Made by a program: the position numbers and the translations under genes | The notes under the pieces: generated by a model | Database searches by the model: none | What the model saw: only the letters and a program-made list of their open reading frames with translations | Told to the model about the DNA's origin: nothing | Source: Pseudomonadota bacterium | GTDB taxonomy: Bacteria > Myxococcota > Polyangia > GCA-2747355 > JACKDQ01 | DNA: 6,373 bases | Direction of reading: 5' to 3' | Assembly: GCA_030591195.1 (NCBI GenBank) | Contig: JAUVBO010000178.1 | Span: forward strand, 1-6,373 | Shown: piece after piece, positions 1-6,373 of the stretch | How the letters are laid out: every line of letters starts with the position of its first letter | How positions within the stretch are numbered: position 1 is the first letter of the stretch

Positions 1-109
1 AAGAGCCGAGACAAACGGGGAGGCAAGGGCGAAGCCAAGAGCCGAGACAACGAGGGCGAAGCCAGAAGCTGAAACGCCGAGGGCGGAGGGGCGGTGCTCA
101 GAAGCTGAG
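1..109. repeat. degenerate direct-repeat tract overlapping the 3' end of the barrel gene
   Basis: The tract follows the barrel gene and fills the left end of the window. Read on the minus strand, units begin with CTCAGCTTCTG at 109, TTCAGCTTCTGG at 73, CTCGGCTCTTGG at 46 and CTCGGCTCTT at 10. The unit steps are therefore 36, 27 and 36 bases, all multiples of nine. Units two and three also share GGCTTCGCCCT. On the plus strand the clearest pair is AAGAGCCGAGACAA at 1-14 and 37-50, each followed by GGGCGAAGCC (27-36 and 54-63). The first unit contains the last codons of the gene (Leu-Ser-Phe-stop). There is no open start codon with a ribosome site here and no terminator-like hairpin with a T-tract. 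The array may continue beyond the window. Confidence 0.7.
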
Positions 110-1807
110 GCGGGCGCGGGTCCAGACCTCCGATCCCCCAGCGGCGGGGTCGCCGAACTTGGTGTGGCTCTTGCCAAGCTGCACCAGGGCGCCGCCCGAC
201 AGCTCGAAGCCGCGTCCGAGGTTGTAGGTCAGCTCGGGGAAGATCACCGCCGAGAAGCCCTCGGCCGAGAAGAGGCCGTGGTGGTTTCGTACGCGCTGCT
301 TCGCCTGCTCGTCCCAGCGCTCCTCGTGGATCCCGCTCAGGTCGAGGATCAAGAACAGCCGCGCGAGCAGCTTGTCGCCGAACAGCTTGATGTCCGTGCC
401 GAGCACCAGGTAGTCGCCGATCCGCGGGTGGAGCAGCTCGACGGCGCACTTCTCGCCGCGCTTTTCGTCGAGCAGCGCGCAGCCGAGCAGGTTGGCGTCC
501 GGGGCGACGCCGCCAGCGCGCGTCGCCCAGCCCTCGTTGATCCAGTCACCGGCGCCGAACTCGTCGACCAGCCCGTGGACCCACTGGAGGTTGACGTAGA
601 GGTGACGGTTGAAGGTGTAGTCGAGGCCGACGACCCACTTGGCGAACGGCGTGTCGGGGAAGATCAGCGGCCGCCGGCCGCCGAGCCCGTAGTCGTACTC
701 GCCGGCCGGCTGGGTGAGGATCTGCTCCTGGAGCAGGATCAGCGTCGACTCCTGAGGAAAGATCACTCCGAGCTCGACGCGGTAGCCGATCGGCTCGATC
801 TTCGACGAGAGCCAGCCGAGCAGGTCCACCTGGCCGGCGGCGTTGAAGCCGACCACCTGCATTCGCGGGTGGTAGAGCGAGACCTCGGTGTTGATCACGC
901 CCGAGACGCAGTCGGAGGGGTCGTCGGTGCGACAGCGGCGGGTCGAGTCGAGGAAGCTGTAGTTGACGAACGGCTGGGGAATGTCGTTGCGGCCGACGTA
1001 ATAGGACAGCGCGACGTCCTGCTTGGCGATGGTGCCCGCGAGCCGCACCGCCGCCTGCATGTTGTTCAGCCGCGCCTCGGGCAGCACCGGCGTGGCCCGG
1101 GTGACGACCGTCGGAGTGCCGAGGTCGGCAGCGAAGGCTTGCTCGGCGTGGATCCGGTGGCGCAGGGCATCGTCGAAGAATGGCAGCCGATCGGAGGCAA
1201 CGACGCCGAGGTCGCCGGTGGCCGGCAGCTGGGCCGGCTTGAAGACCGGCACCAGCACGGCGGAGAGGGTCCAGTTGCCCTTCGGGTTGTAGTCGAGGCG
1301 CACCATCGCGTTGGCGATCTGCTCGCCGAAGAGCAGGGTGTCCTCGAGGTCGTTCGGGTTGAGGGTGTTGGTCGGGTTGAACTGGTCGCCCTTGCCCCAG
1401 GCGACCTTCTGCAGGCCGACCCGCAGGTCGAGCCCGTCGAGCAGCAGGTCCGAGGCCTCGATGTAGAGCGCGTGGGCCTCGAGGTAGTAAGGGGCGACCT
1501 TGTCCCGCAGGAAGAGGTCGTTGATGTCGTTGACGTCTCGCTGGATGCCAACCCAGACGAAGTTCACGTCGGCCACGCCGAAGAAGTCGCCAGCATCGAC
1601 CTCGAGCCGAAGCTTGGCGAGGTTCTCGTTACGCGAGACGCCGCGAGGCAGCTCGAGCGGCGCGTAGGGCGAGCCGGCCTGCTTTTCGTTGAGGCGCAAG
1701 CGCAGGTCGGTCTGCAGCTTGCCGCTCCATTGCCAGTCGACCTCGGCACGGGCCCGGACACTGGTGAGCAGCAACAGGGTGGTCGTCAGGAATACCGTCT
1801 TGGTCAT
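98..1807 (-). CDS. outer-membrane beta-barrel protein, DUF1302-like
   Basis: This 569-residue protein is probably an outer-membrane beta-barrel and the terminal component of the export route. The ATG at 1807 gives a signal peptide (1-21: MTKTVF, a Leu/Thr core, then VRARA with cleavage before E22). The mature part shows alternating polar/hydrophobic strands, for example WQWSGKLQTDLRLRLN (25-40) and LAKLRLEVDAGDFFGVADVNFVW (63-85), and it ends in VWTRARLSF with a C-terminal Phe, the usual signal for BAM-dependent barrels. The block LRVGLQKVAWGKGDQFNP followed by NTLNPNDLED (128-156) resembles the G-x-Q-x-x-x-WG region of DUF1302 and related porin-like families. Two cysteine pairs, C292/C300 and C443/C454, lie in probable surface loops. 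Spacing to the LolA-like gene is 68 bases, with only a weak Shine-Dalgarno (GGA 8 bases before the ATG), so it may be expressed less than its neighbours or from its own unrecognised promoter. A generic porin or alginate-export-like barrel is the alternative. Confidence 0.82.
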   Translation of the reverse strand: MTKTVFLTTTLLLLTSVRARAEVDWQWSGKLQTDLRLRLNEKQAGSPYAPLELPRGVSRNENLAKLRLEVDAGDFFGVADVNFVWVGIQRDVNDINDLFLRDKVAPYYLEAHALYIEASDLLLDGLDLRVGLQKVAWGKGDQFNPTNTLNPNDLEDTLLFGEQIANAMVRLDYNPKGNWTLSAVLVPVFKPAQLPATGDLGVVASDRLPFFDDALRHRIHAEQAFAADLGTPTVVTRATPVLPEARLNNMQAAVRLAGTIAKQDVALSYYVGRNDIPQPFVNYSFLDSTRRCRTDDPSDCVSGVINTEVSLYHPRMQVVGFNAAGQVDLLGWLSSKIEPIGYRVELGVIFPQESTLILLQEQILTQPAGEYDYGLGGRRPLIFPDTPFAKWVVGLDYTFNRHLYVNLQWVHGLVDEFGAGDWINEGWATRAGGVAPDANLLGCALLDEKRGEKCAVELLHPRIGDYLVLGTDIKLFGDKLLARLFLILDLSGIHEERWDEQAKQRVRNHHGLFSAEGFSAVIFPELTYNLGRGFELSGGALVQLGKSHTKFGDPAAGGSEVWTRARLSF

Positions 1808-1823
1808 CGCTCTGATCCACGGT

Positions 1824-1864
1824 CGCCACCATCAGGGCGGCTAGAGAAAGGAACGAGGGTGGCG
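1824..1864. repeat. short inverted repeat between the LolA-like and barrel genes
   Basis: CGCCACC at 1824-1830 is perfectly complementary to GGTGGCG at 1858-1864, giving a possible 7-bp stem with a 27-base loop in the 68-base intergenic gap. There is no T-tract after it, so it is not a convincing terminator. It might affect mRNA stability or translation of the downstream gene, or be chance in GC-rich DNA. Confidence 0.25.
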
Positions 1865-1875
1865 TTGGGCGCGCC

Positions 1876-2658
1876 TTACCTGCCGCGCTGAAGCCGGCGG
1901 AGGCTGAAGATCTTCTCGGAGAAGTCGGTGTTGATTTTCCACGAGTTGCGTACGATTTTCGTCCAGTGCTCGTTGCGCGTGTGGCTGACCATGTGCATCA
2001 GCCCGGCGCCGCAAACCTTCGTCTTGCCGTGCTGCTCGCAGCTGTAGTCGCTGCGGACCTCGGTCTTGATCTTCGCGCCCTTGGCGTTGAAGAACCAGAT
2101 CCGGTCGGGCAACTGGAGGTCCTTGCGGACGCGGACCCGGAGACGCGCGTAGGGCGACGCCGCCTTCGGTCGCCGCGTGCCGTCGATGGTCCAGTGGGTC
2201 TTGGTCTCGGAGACGAAGCGCGGCTGGTAGATCGGCCCGTAGACCACCGTCGCCATGTCGTCGTAGTTGAAGTCGGCGCCGAAGCTCGTCTGGGCCCGGA
2301 CGTGGCTGGCGATCCGTCGCACCTTCCGGTAGGCCGGCAGGTAGGTGTACATCTGCTCGCGCGAGATGGTCAGCAACTTGAGGCCCTTGACGTCGCCGGG
2401 CGAGACGAAGTGCACCCGCCGCTTGGCCGTCCCCCGCACGTGGACGATCATGCCGAGGCGACGTGGTTGCTTGCCGGGATCCTCGACCACCATCTCCATC
2501 TCGAGGATCTGGTCCTTGGCGACGGTCAGCGCTCGGTCCATCAGCTTCATCACCTTCTCGCCGCGGGCGTCGGCCTGGGCGCCGCGAGGCAGCAGCGTGA
2601 GGGCGGCGCCGAGCAGCGCCGCGGCGAGGGGCAAGGTGTAGCGGCGATTAGGGGTCAA
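1876..2658 (-). CDS. periplasmic LolA-like protein (outer-membrane lipoprotein-sorting family)
   Basis: This 260-residue secreted protein resembles the LolA-like family (Pfam LolA_like, often annotated as outer membrane lipoprotein-sorting protein). Members have a half-barrel fold that cradles acyl chains and commonly accompany RND transporters. It starts with TTG. Residues 1-29 form a signal peptide: NRR, a hydrophobic core at about 9-23, then RGAQA with cleavage likely before D30. Family-like blocks are HFVSPGDVKGLKLLTI (83-98), MYTYLPAYRKVRRIASH (103-119), SFGADFNYDDM (125-135), and an ending with IFSLRRLQR (250-258). Cys207 and Cys216 are the only cysteines and could form a disulfide. The likely job is carrying a hydrophobic substrate from the RND pump across the periplasm towards the barrel protein; this is inferred from family and context. 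It is not canonical LolA: it is longer than the usual roughly 200 residues and sits in a transporter operon without LolB or LolCDE. Confidence 0.85.
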   Translation of the reverse strand: MTPNRRYTLPLAAALLGAALTLLPRGAQADARGEKVMKLMDRALTVAKDQILEMEMVVEDPGKQPRRLGMIVHVRGTAKRRVHFVSPGDVKGLKLLTISREQMYTYLPAYRKVRRIASHVRAQTSFGADFNYDDMATVVYGPIYQPRFVSETKTHWTIDGTRRPKAASPYARLRVRVRKDLQLPDRIWFFNAKGAKIKTEVRSDYSCEQHGKTKVCGAGLMHMVSHTRNEHWTKIVRNSWKINTDFSEKIFSLRRLQRGR

Positions 2659-2660
2659 GT

Positions 2661-2668
2661 CTCTCTCC
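2661..2668 (-). promoter_or_regulatory. Shine-Dalgarno GGAGAGAG deciding the TTG start of the LolA-like gene
   Basis: GGAGAGAG on the minus strand sits in the 15-base gap after the transporter stop (TAG). Its GGAG core lies 6 bases before the TTG at 2658. This spacing, and the fact that only this start yields a complete signal peptide, favour TTG over the next in-frame ATG at codon 37. Confidence 0.7.
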
Positions 2669-2673
2669 GTGTT

Positions 2674-5600
2674 CTAGTCCGGCCGGCCGGCGGCCGAGGA
2701 GGGCTGGGTCAAGCCGTCCTCGACGTCCTCGGCTTGCTCGTGGTCCTCGCTGTGGGGGTCGACGGAGCCGAGGGCGTAGCTCCGCCGCCGGGCGAGCACC
2801 GGGATCAACAAGAAGGTCGCGGCGGCGGCGACCAGCATCGCGCCCGCGGTGAGCCCGCCGACGTTCTTCAGCGGCTTGGCCTCGCCGAGAGTCAGCACGC
2901 CGAAGCCGATGGCGACCATCACCGCGTTGGTCCAGATCGCGACGCCGGTGTGGCGGGCGGCCCGCCGGGCCGCGTCGGCGAGGGAGCCGTCCCTGCTCTG
3001 CCAGCCCGCCACCAGATGCACGGCGTAGTCGACGCCGGCGCCGAGGATGATGCAGGCGAGCATCGCGGTGCCGATGTCGAGCCGGACGCCGAACAGGCCC
3101 ATGCCGCCGTAGATCAGCAGCAGGGTGAGCAGCGTCGGGCTGGCCACCAGCAGCCCGGTGCGGAGCGAGCGGAACAGCAGCGCCATGATCACGATCACCG
3201 GCAACAGCGCGGCGCTGAGGCTCTTGATCTGGTTGCGCAGGGCGCTGTTCGACAGTGCTCGGTGGAGCACCGGCAACCCGTTGACGTTCACGGTCAGGGC
3301 CACCGCGGTCGCGGTCGTGTCCCGTCCCGGCGCCGGCCTCGCCGCGGCGACTTTGACGCCCGCGTCGAGCGGGACCAGCACCGGCTCGGCCTCGAGCTCG
3401 AGCAGGGCGTTCGCCACGCGGGCGACCAGCTGGCTGCGCGCCTCGGCCGCGTCGGGCATCCGACGGGTGGCCCGGGCCGTGAGCCCGGCGAGGGCGATCA
3501 GTCGCTGGGCCTCGGCGGTGGAGGCGGCCCGCTTCCAGGTCTCGTCGATCGGCGTGCCGAGGGAGATCAGCAGATCGTCGATCGCCTGCTGCTCAGGCGC
3601 CTCGCCAAGCCCGCTGGCGATCGCCCGGCGCAGGGGCGCGTCGTCGGGGTCGGGCCCGAGGGCCGCCACCGCCCGGGCGATCCTCAACGCCTGGTCGTCG
3701 TCATCGACGGCTGCCGCCAGGGTCACCGCGGACTCTTCCGAGCGCAGGAAGCGGCGGAGCTCGGCAACGACCTGCTGGCGCACGGCCGGTTGCCGGGCGG
3801 CGCCACGCACCAGCTGGCCGGCGCGGGCCAGCTGGCTGACAGCCGTCGCCAGGCGTTGCTCGTTCGCCACCAGCGACGACCGCGGCGAGCCGAGGGCATG
3901 AGCTGCCGCCAAGATCCGAGCGGTGACCATCAGGCGGACGCGATCGCCGGCGCGGCGGTCCTGGCGCGGGAGCCGCTGGTAGCGGGGGGCGGTGTGCCCC
4001 GCGAGCCAGCCTTCCACCCCGGCGAGCAGCTCCTCGCGCACCTCGGCGCTGCTGTCGTTGACCTTGACCTGGATCAGCGCGTGGCGGCGGTCTCGGGAGA
4101 CGAGCTGCCGCACCGACGCGTCGCCGCTCATCATCGCGTAGAGCAGCTTGACCTTGGCCGTCGTGTCGGGTATCCGGCGCAACCCCTCCATCGCTTCGTT
4201 GGCCCGGCTCAGCGCGTCGCCGACGTGGATCGTCGAGGCGATGTGGTCGATTCGCGACACGCCGTCGGCGATCCACTGCACCTCCCTGAGCACCTCAGGG
4301 CTGGTCATGTCGCCGGCGGCGTGGATCCAGAGGAACTGGGAGCCGCCGAACCGCTGGGCCATGAAGCGCTCGGAGCGATCGGGAGGGCTGCCGCGGGAGA
4401 ACATCGTCGACATTTCGATCTGGGCGCTGACGGTGAGCGTCAGCGCCGCGCCGGCGGCGGTGAGGAGGCCGACAACGCCGCCCACCAGAGCCCGGCGACG
4501 CAGGGGAAACGCGATCAACCGCTCGAGCAGGCGCGGACTGCCGGTGTCCTCGCGACTTCTCGACGCGCCGTGGCCCTTGAGCCGCGCCAGCCGGATCACC
4601 GCCGGGATGAAGGTCAGCGCGAGGATCAGCGTCGCCAGCACGCCGATGGCGGTGAAGAGGCCGAAGGTGCGCATCGGCAGCAGGTCCATCGTCACGAACG
4701 ACAACAGGCTGACCACGGTAGTCAGCCCGGCGGCGAGCACCGTCAGCCCGGTGGTCTCGAGGGTCCGGCGCAGGGCCACGTCGGGCGCCATGGTGCGCAC
4801 CAGGGCGTAGTAGCGGGCGAGGATGTGGATTCCGTAGGCGCTGCCGACGGCGAAGAGGATCACCGGCATCGCACTCAGCGCGATGTTGATCTTCACCTCG
4901 CAGAGCACCATCAGGGCGAGCGAGAAGATGATGCCGAAGCTGGTCGACAGCAGGGCGAGGCAGGTGCCGCGGAAGTCGCGGAAGGCGATCATCATCACCA
5001 TCACCATCGCCAGCACCGCCCAGGGCGTCAGCCGGCGCATGTCGCGCTGGGTGCTGTTGTAGATGTAGGTCGAGATGAACGGCCCGCCGCCCCAGTAGAG
5101 CGGCTGGGGCGCGGGGAAGATCGAGCGGGCGACGGTGCGGATCCGGGCCGCAACCTCCTTGGTGTCGCTGCCGTGAGCGAGGAAGCAGTAGACCAGCGCC
5201 GCCTTGCCCTCGGCGTCGACCAGGTTGCCGATCACGTGGTCGCGCGAGAGCACCTTGGCGCGGATCGCCAGGCGGTCGGCCTCGTCCCGCGGCGCGCGCG
5301 AGATCAGCGGGCCGGTGATGATCCCGCCGCGGACCTGGTCGGGGGTGAAGTCGACGATGTTGGTCAGCGACAGCACCCGGTCGAGGCCAGGAGTGTCCTC
5401 GAGCTCGCGGGTCAGCTGCATCAGCCGCGACAGGGTCTGGGAGGAGAAGACGTCATCGGCATCGATGCCGACCAGCGCCACGTCGAGCCCACCGAAGCGC
5501 TTGTTGAGGCGGTGGAAGAGCTCGACGTCGGGATCGGTGGCGGGCAAGAAGGCGAGCAGGTCGTCCTCGTGCTCGAGCTCGGTTGACAGCAGCAGGCCGC

Positions 5601-5682
5601 CGCCGGCACCCAGCAGCACCAGCAGCACCACCGCCCAGGCGACGTTGCGGTTGACCATCGCCTGCGCCAGCCGACGCATCAT
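2674..5682 (-). CDS. RND/MMPL-family transporter with a large periplasmic insertion
   Basis: This is an inner-membrane transporter of the RND superfamily in the MMPL/COG1033-like group, whose members move lipids or other hydrophobic compounds using the proton gradient. It has 1002 residues and the duplicated RND plan. Half one: TM1 about 14-33, periplasmic loop about 35-217, TM2-6 about 219-363. Half two: TM7 about 397-418, periplasmic loop about 420-820, TM8-12 about 821-963. TM10 carries GAGVDYAVHL (D885-Y886), matching the Asp-Tyr proton-relay pair known from MmpL3. The equivalent TM4 segment is VGSAYGIHIL, with Ala at the Asp position. The second loop is about 400 residues against about 180 in the first, because of a helix-rich insertion near 565-790. 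A basic cytoplasmic linker (364-396) joins the halves, and the C-terminal tail (about 964-1002) is acidic and His-containing. Start and coupling: see the TGATG junction with the TPR gene. The substrate cannot be read from the sequence; HpnN-like hopanoid or other lipid transporters are distant analogues only. Confidence 0.92.
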   Translation of the reverse strand: MMRRLAQAMVNRNVAWAVVLLVLLGAGGGLLLSTELEHEDDLLAFLPATDPDVELFHRLNKRFGGLDVALVGIDADDVFSSQTLSRLMQLTRELEDTPGLDRVLSLTNIVDFTPDQVRGGIITGPLISRAPRDEADRLAIRAKVLSRDHVIGNLVDAEGKAALVYCFLAHGSDTKEVAARIRTVARSIFPAPQPLYWGGGPFISTYIYNSTQRDMRRLTPWAVLAMVMVMMIAFRDFRGTCLALLSTSFGIIFSLALMVLCEVKINIALSAMPVILFAVGSAYGIHILARYYALVRTMAPDVALRRTLETTGLTVLAAGLTTVVSLLSFVTMDLLPMRTFGLFTAIGVLATLILALTFIPAVIRLARLKGHGASRSREDTGSPRLLERLIAFPLRRRALVGGVVGLLTAAGAALTLTVSAQIEMSTMFSRGSPPDRSERFMAQRFGGSQFLWIHAAGDMTSPEVLREVQWIADGVSRIDHIASTIHVGDALSRANEAMEGLRRIPDTTAKVKLLYAMMSGDASVRQLVSRDRRHALIQVKVNDSSAEVREELLAGVEGWLAGHTAPRYQRLPRQDRRAGDRVRLMVTARILAAAHALGSPRSSLVANEQRLATAVSQLARAGQLVRGAARQPAVRQQVVAELRRFLRSEESAVTLAAAVDDDDQALRIARAVAALGPDPDDAPLRRAIASGLGEAPEQQAIDDLLISLGTPIDETWKRAASTAEAQRLIALAGLTARATRRMPDAAEARSQLVARVANALLELEAEPVLVPLDAGVKVAAARPAPGRDTTATAVALTVNVNGLPVLHRALSNSALRNQIKSLSAALLPVIVIMALLFRSLRTGLLVASPTLLTLLLIYGGMGLFGVRLDIGTAMLACIILGAGVDYAVHLVAGWQSRDGSLADAARRAARHTGVAIWTNAVMVAIGFGVLTLGEAKPLKNVGGLTAGAMLVAAAATFLLIPVLARRRSYALGSVDPHSEDHEQAEDVEDGLTQPSSAAGRPD
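3313..3990 (-). other. helix-rich insertion in periplasmic loop 2 of the transporter
   Basis: Residues about 565-790 of the transporter break the usual porter-domain pattern. Before it, the segment from LVSRDRRHALIQVKVN to VEGWLAG is ordinary MMPL loop sequence; after it, TVNVNGLPVLHRAL leading to NQIKSLSAALLPVI resumes the typical run into TM8. In between the sequence is Ala-, Arg-, Glu- and Gln-rich, with repeated amphipathic-helix character, such as QALRIARAVAALG, PLRRAIASGLGEAPEQQA and EARSQLVARVANALLELEAE. There is no stop or frame change, and the composition follows the rest of the gene, so it reads as a genuine domain and not as a sequencing error. Boundaries are by eye, perhaps 20 residues off at each side. 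I recognise no named domain in it. Confidence 0.6.
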
Positions 5683-6373
5683 CAGGGCGACTCCTCGCGC
5701 ACGCGGTGCAGGTAGGTGTCGGCCTCGCGACGCCAGCGAGGGGCGAGCTGCGAGGCCTGCTCGATCGCCCGCTCGAGGTGCTTGCGGGCCCGTTCGTACT
5801 GTTCGTCCTCGTAGTAGGCCTGGCCGAGGAACAGCCGGGTCAACGGCCGGGGAGCGAGGCGCAGGGCCCGCTCGAGGTAGCCGATCGCCCGCTCCGGGTT
5901 GCCGACGCTCACCGGCCAGGGCGGGGCGGTGAGGTAGACCTTGCCGAGGAAGATCAGCGGCCCGCCGCGGTCAAACCGCGGGGCGATCCGCGCCGCTCGC
6001 TCGGCGGCGGCGACGGCGCGCTTGATCAGGGTCACATCCCCCGAGATCTCGGCGAGCTTGCCGAGGTTGACCGCGAGGTAGTAGTGCCCCTCGGCGCGCC
6101 GCGGGTGGGCCTCGATCGCCTTTTCGCTCTCGGCGATGCCCTCGCGGATCAGGCTCAAGCGCTGGTCCTTGGCCGGCAGGACCTCGGCCAGCAAGAACGC
6201 GACCCAGGCCAGACGCCAGCGGGCTTCGAACGCATCGCGGTGGGTGTTGTTCCCCTTGCCGACGAGTAGTTGTCGGCGCGCCTTGCGTAGCGCGATGCGG
6301 CCGCGCTCGAGGCAGCGCAGGCGTCGCGGTGCCTGGTTGAACATCCGGTCAGCCAGCGTCAGCAGGGCGTCGG
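5682..6373 (-). CDS. TPR-repeat protein, 5' end outside the window
   Basis: This is a tetratricopeptide-repeat protein, probably a scaffold or accessory factor for the transporter encoded next. An ATG lies at 6344, but the frame stays open to the window edge (residues DALLTLADR precede that Met with no stop), so the true start is probably upstream and the gene is partial. Counting from the Met at 6344, TPR-like helix pairs lie near residues 85-121 (HYYLAVNLGKLAE, then AAAERAARIAP), 129-165 (FLGKVYL, then NPERAIGYLERALRLAP) and 170-197 (LFLGQAYYEDEQYERARKHL). The arrangement, with a GGP-x-IFLGKVYL-x-APPWP segment before a GNPERA repeat, recalls the T-component (TatT-like) TPR proteins, but this resemblance is by eye only. 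The signal sequence, if any, is not visible, so the compartment is unknown. Its TGA stop shares one base with the ATG of the transporter, indicating translational coupling. Confidence 0.8.
   Translation of the reverse strand, partial: DALLTLADRMFNQAPRRLRCLERGRIALRKARRQLLVGKGNNTHRDAFEARWRLAWVAFLLAEVLPAKDQRLSLIREGIAESEKAIEAHPRRAEGHYYLAVNLGKLAEISGDVTLIKRAVAAAERAARIAPRFDRGGPLIFLGKVYLTAPPWPVSVGNPERAIGYLERALRLAPRPLTRLFLGQAYYEDEQYERARKHLERAIEQASQLAPRWRREADTYLHRVREESP
5691..5696 (-). promoter_or_regulatory. Shine-Dalgarno GAGGAG of the RND transporter
   Basis: GAGGAG on the minus strand ends 8 bases before the ATG at 5682 and 11 bases before a second ATG at 5679. It lies inside the end of the TPR gene. 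The stop and start form TGATGATG, so either ATG could be used; the first gives one-base overlap and the better spacing. This supports re-initiation or coupling from the TPR gene. Confidence 0.65.

Noticed and set aside
1..97. The repeat tract considered as a CRISPR array.
   Set aside because: Units are degenerate and contiguous, with no unique spacers of constant length between identical repeats, and no cas gene is present.
1629..1832. A small minus-strand frame starting with an ATG 25 bases upstream of the barrel start, considered as a leader peptide.
   Set aside because: There is no Shine-Dalgarno before it, it overlaps the barrel gene out of frame, and its translation has no sensible features.
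164..1891. A 575-codon open frame on the plus strand opposite the barrel gene.
   Set aside because: It is also in exact antisense register with the barrel gene, and its Val/Glu/Asp/Arg-rich translation has no recognisable features. It is a codon-bias shadow.
2679..2690. A self-complementary CCGGCC-type 12-base palindrome at the end of the transporter gene, considered as a terminator or protein-binding site.
   Set aside because: It lies within the last codons (Ala-Gly-Arg-Pro), has no T-tract, and the next gene starts 15 bases after the stop, so termination there is unlikely. Such runs are common by chance in GC-rich coding DNA.
4987..5010. A run of histidines in the plus-strand reading, resembling a metal-binding tract.
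   Set aside because: It is the antisense of the Met/Val-rich start of TM2 (MVMVMM) in the transporter.
1966..5586. A 1206-codon open frame on the plus strand, running opposite the transporter and LolA-like genes.
   Set aside because: It is in exact codon register with the minus-strand genes, so its stops would need TTA, CTA or TCA codons in them, which are almost absent at this GC bias. Its translation is rich in His, Arg, Asp, Gln and Gly with no domain, signal or membrane logic, whereas the minus strand gives clear families.

Overview
This is a GC-rich window in which all gene content is on the minus strand, read from right to left. It holds four consecutive genes in one compact cluster. 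The organism is probably a Gram-negative (diderm) bacterium, because the last gene encodes an outer-membrane beta-barrel with a signal peptide and a terminal Phe, and another encodes a periplasmic LolA-like carrier. Strong third-position GC bias and the gene style fit Myxococcota or related delta-proteobacterial or Acidobacteriota-like lineages. The phylum is an inference and cannot be fixed from this sequence.

Layout in transcription order: (1) 6373-5682, a TPR-repeat protein, 5' truncated by the window edge. (2) 5682-2674, a 1002-residue RND/MMPL-family membrane transporter whose start overlaps the TPR stop (TGATG). (3) 2658-1876, a secreted LolA-like protein (outer-membrane lipoprotein-sorting family) with a TTG start and a strong Shine-Dalgarno, 15 bases after the transporter. 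(4) 1807-98, a 569-residue outer-membrane beta-barrel protein, 68 bases after the LolA-like gene. The last 97 bases downstream of the barrel gene are non-coding and consist of degenerate direct repeats that reach back into the last codons of the gene.

Together the genes look like a trans-envelope export or trafficking route for a hydrophobic or lipid-like substrate: an inner-membrane RND pump, a periplasmic carrier with a LolA-type fold, an outer-membrane barrel, and a TPR protein as probable scaffold or accessory factor. The substrate is unknown; no biosynthetic enzyme is present in the window. The most distinctive points are a roughly 225-residue helical insertion in the second periplasmic loop of the transporter, the loss of the acidic proton-relay residue in its first half, and the repeat tract at the 3' end of the cluster. 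I see no tRNA, rRNA, CRISPR array, insertion sequence or convincing promoter; the promoter of the cluster is probably beyond the right edge.
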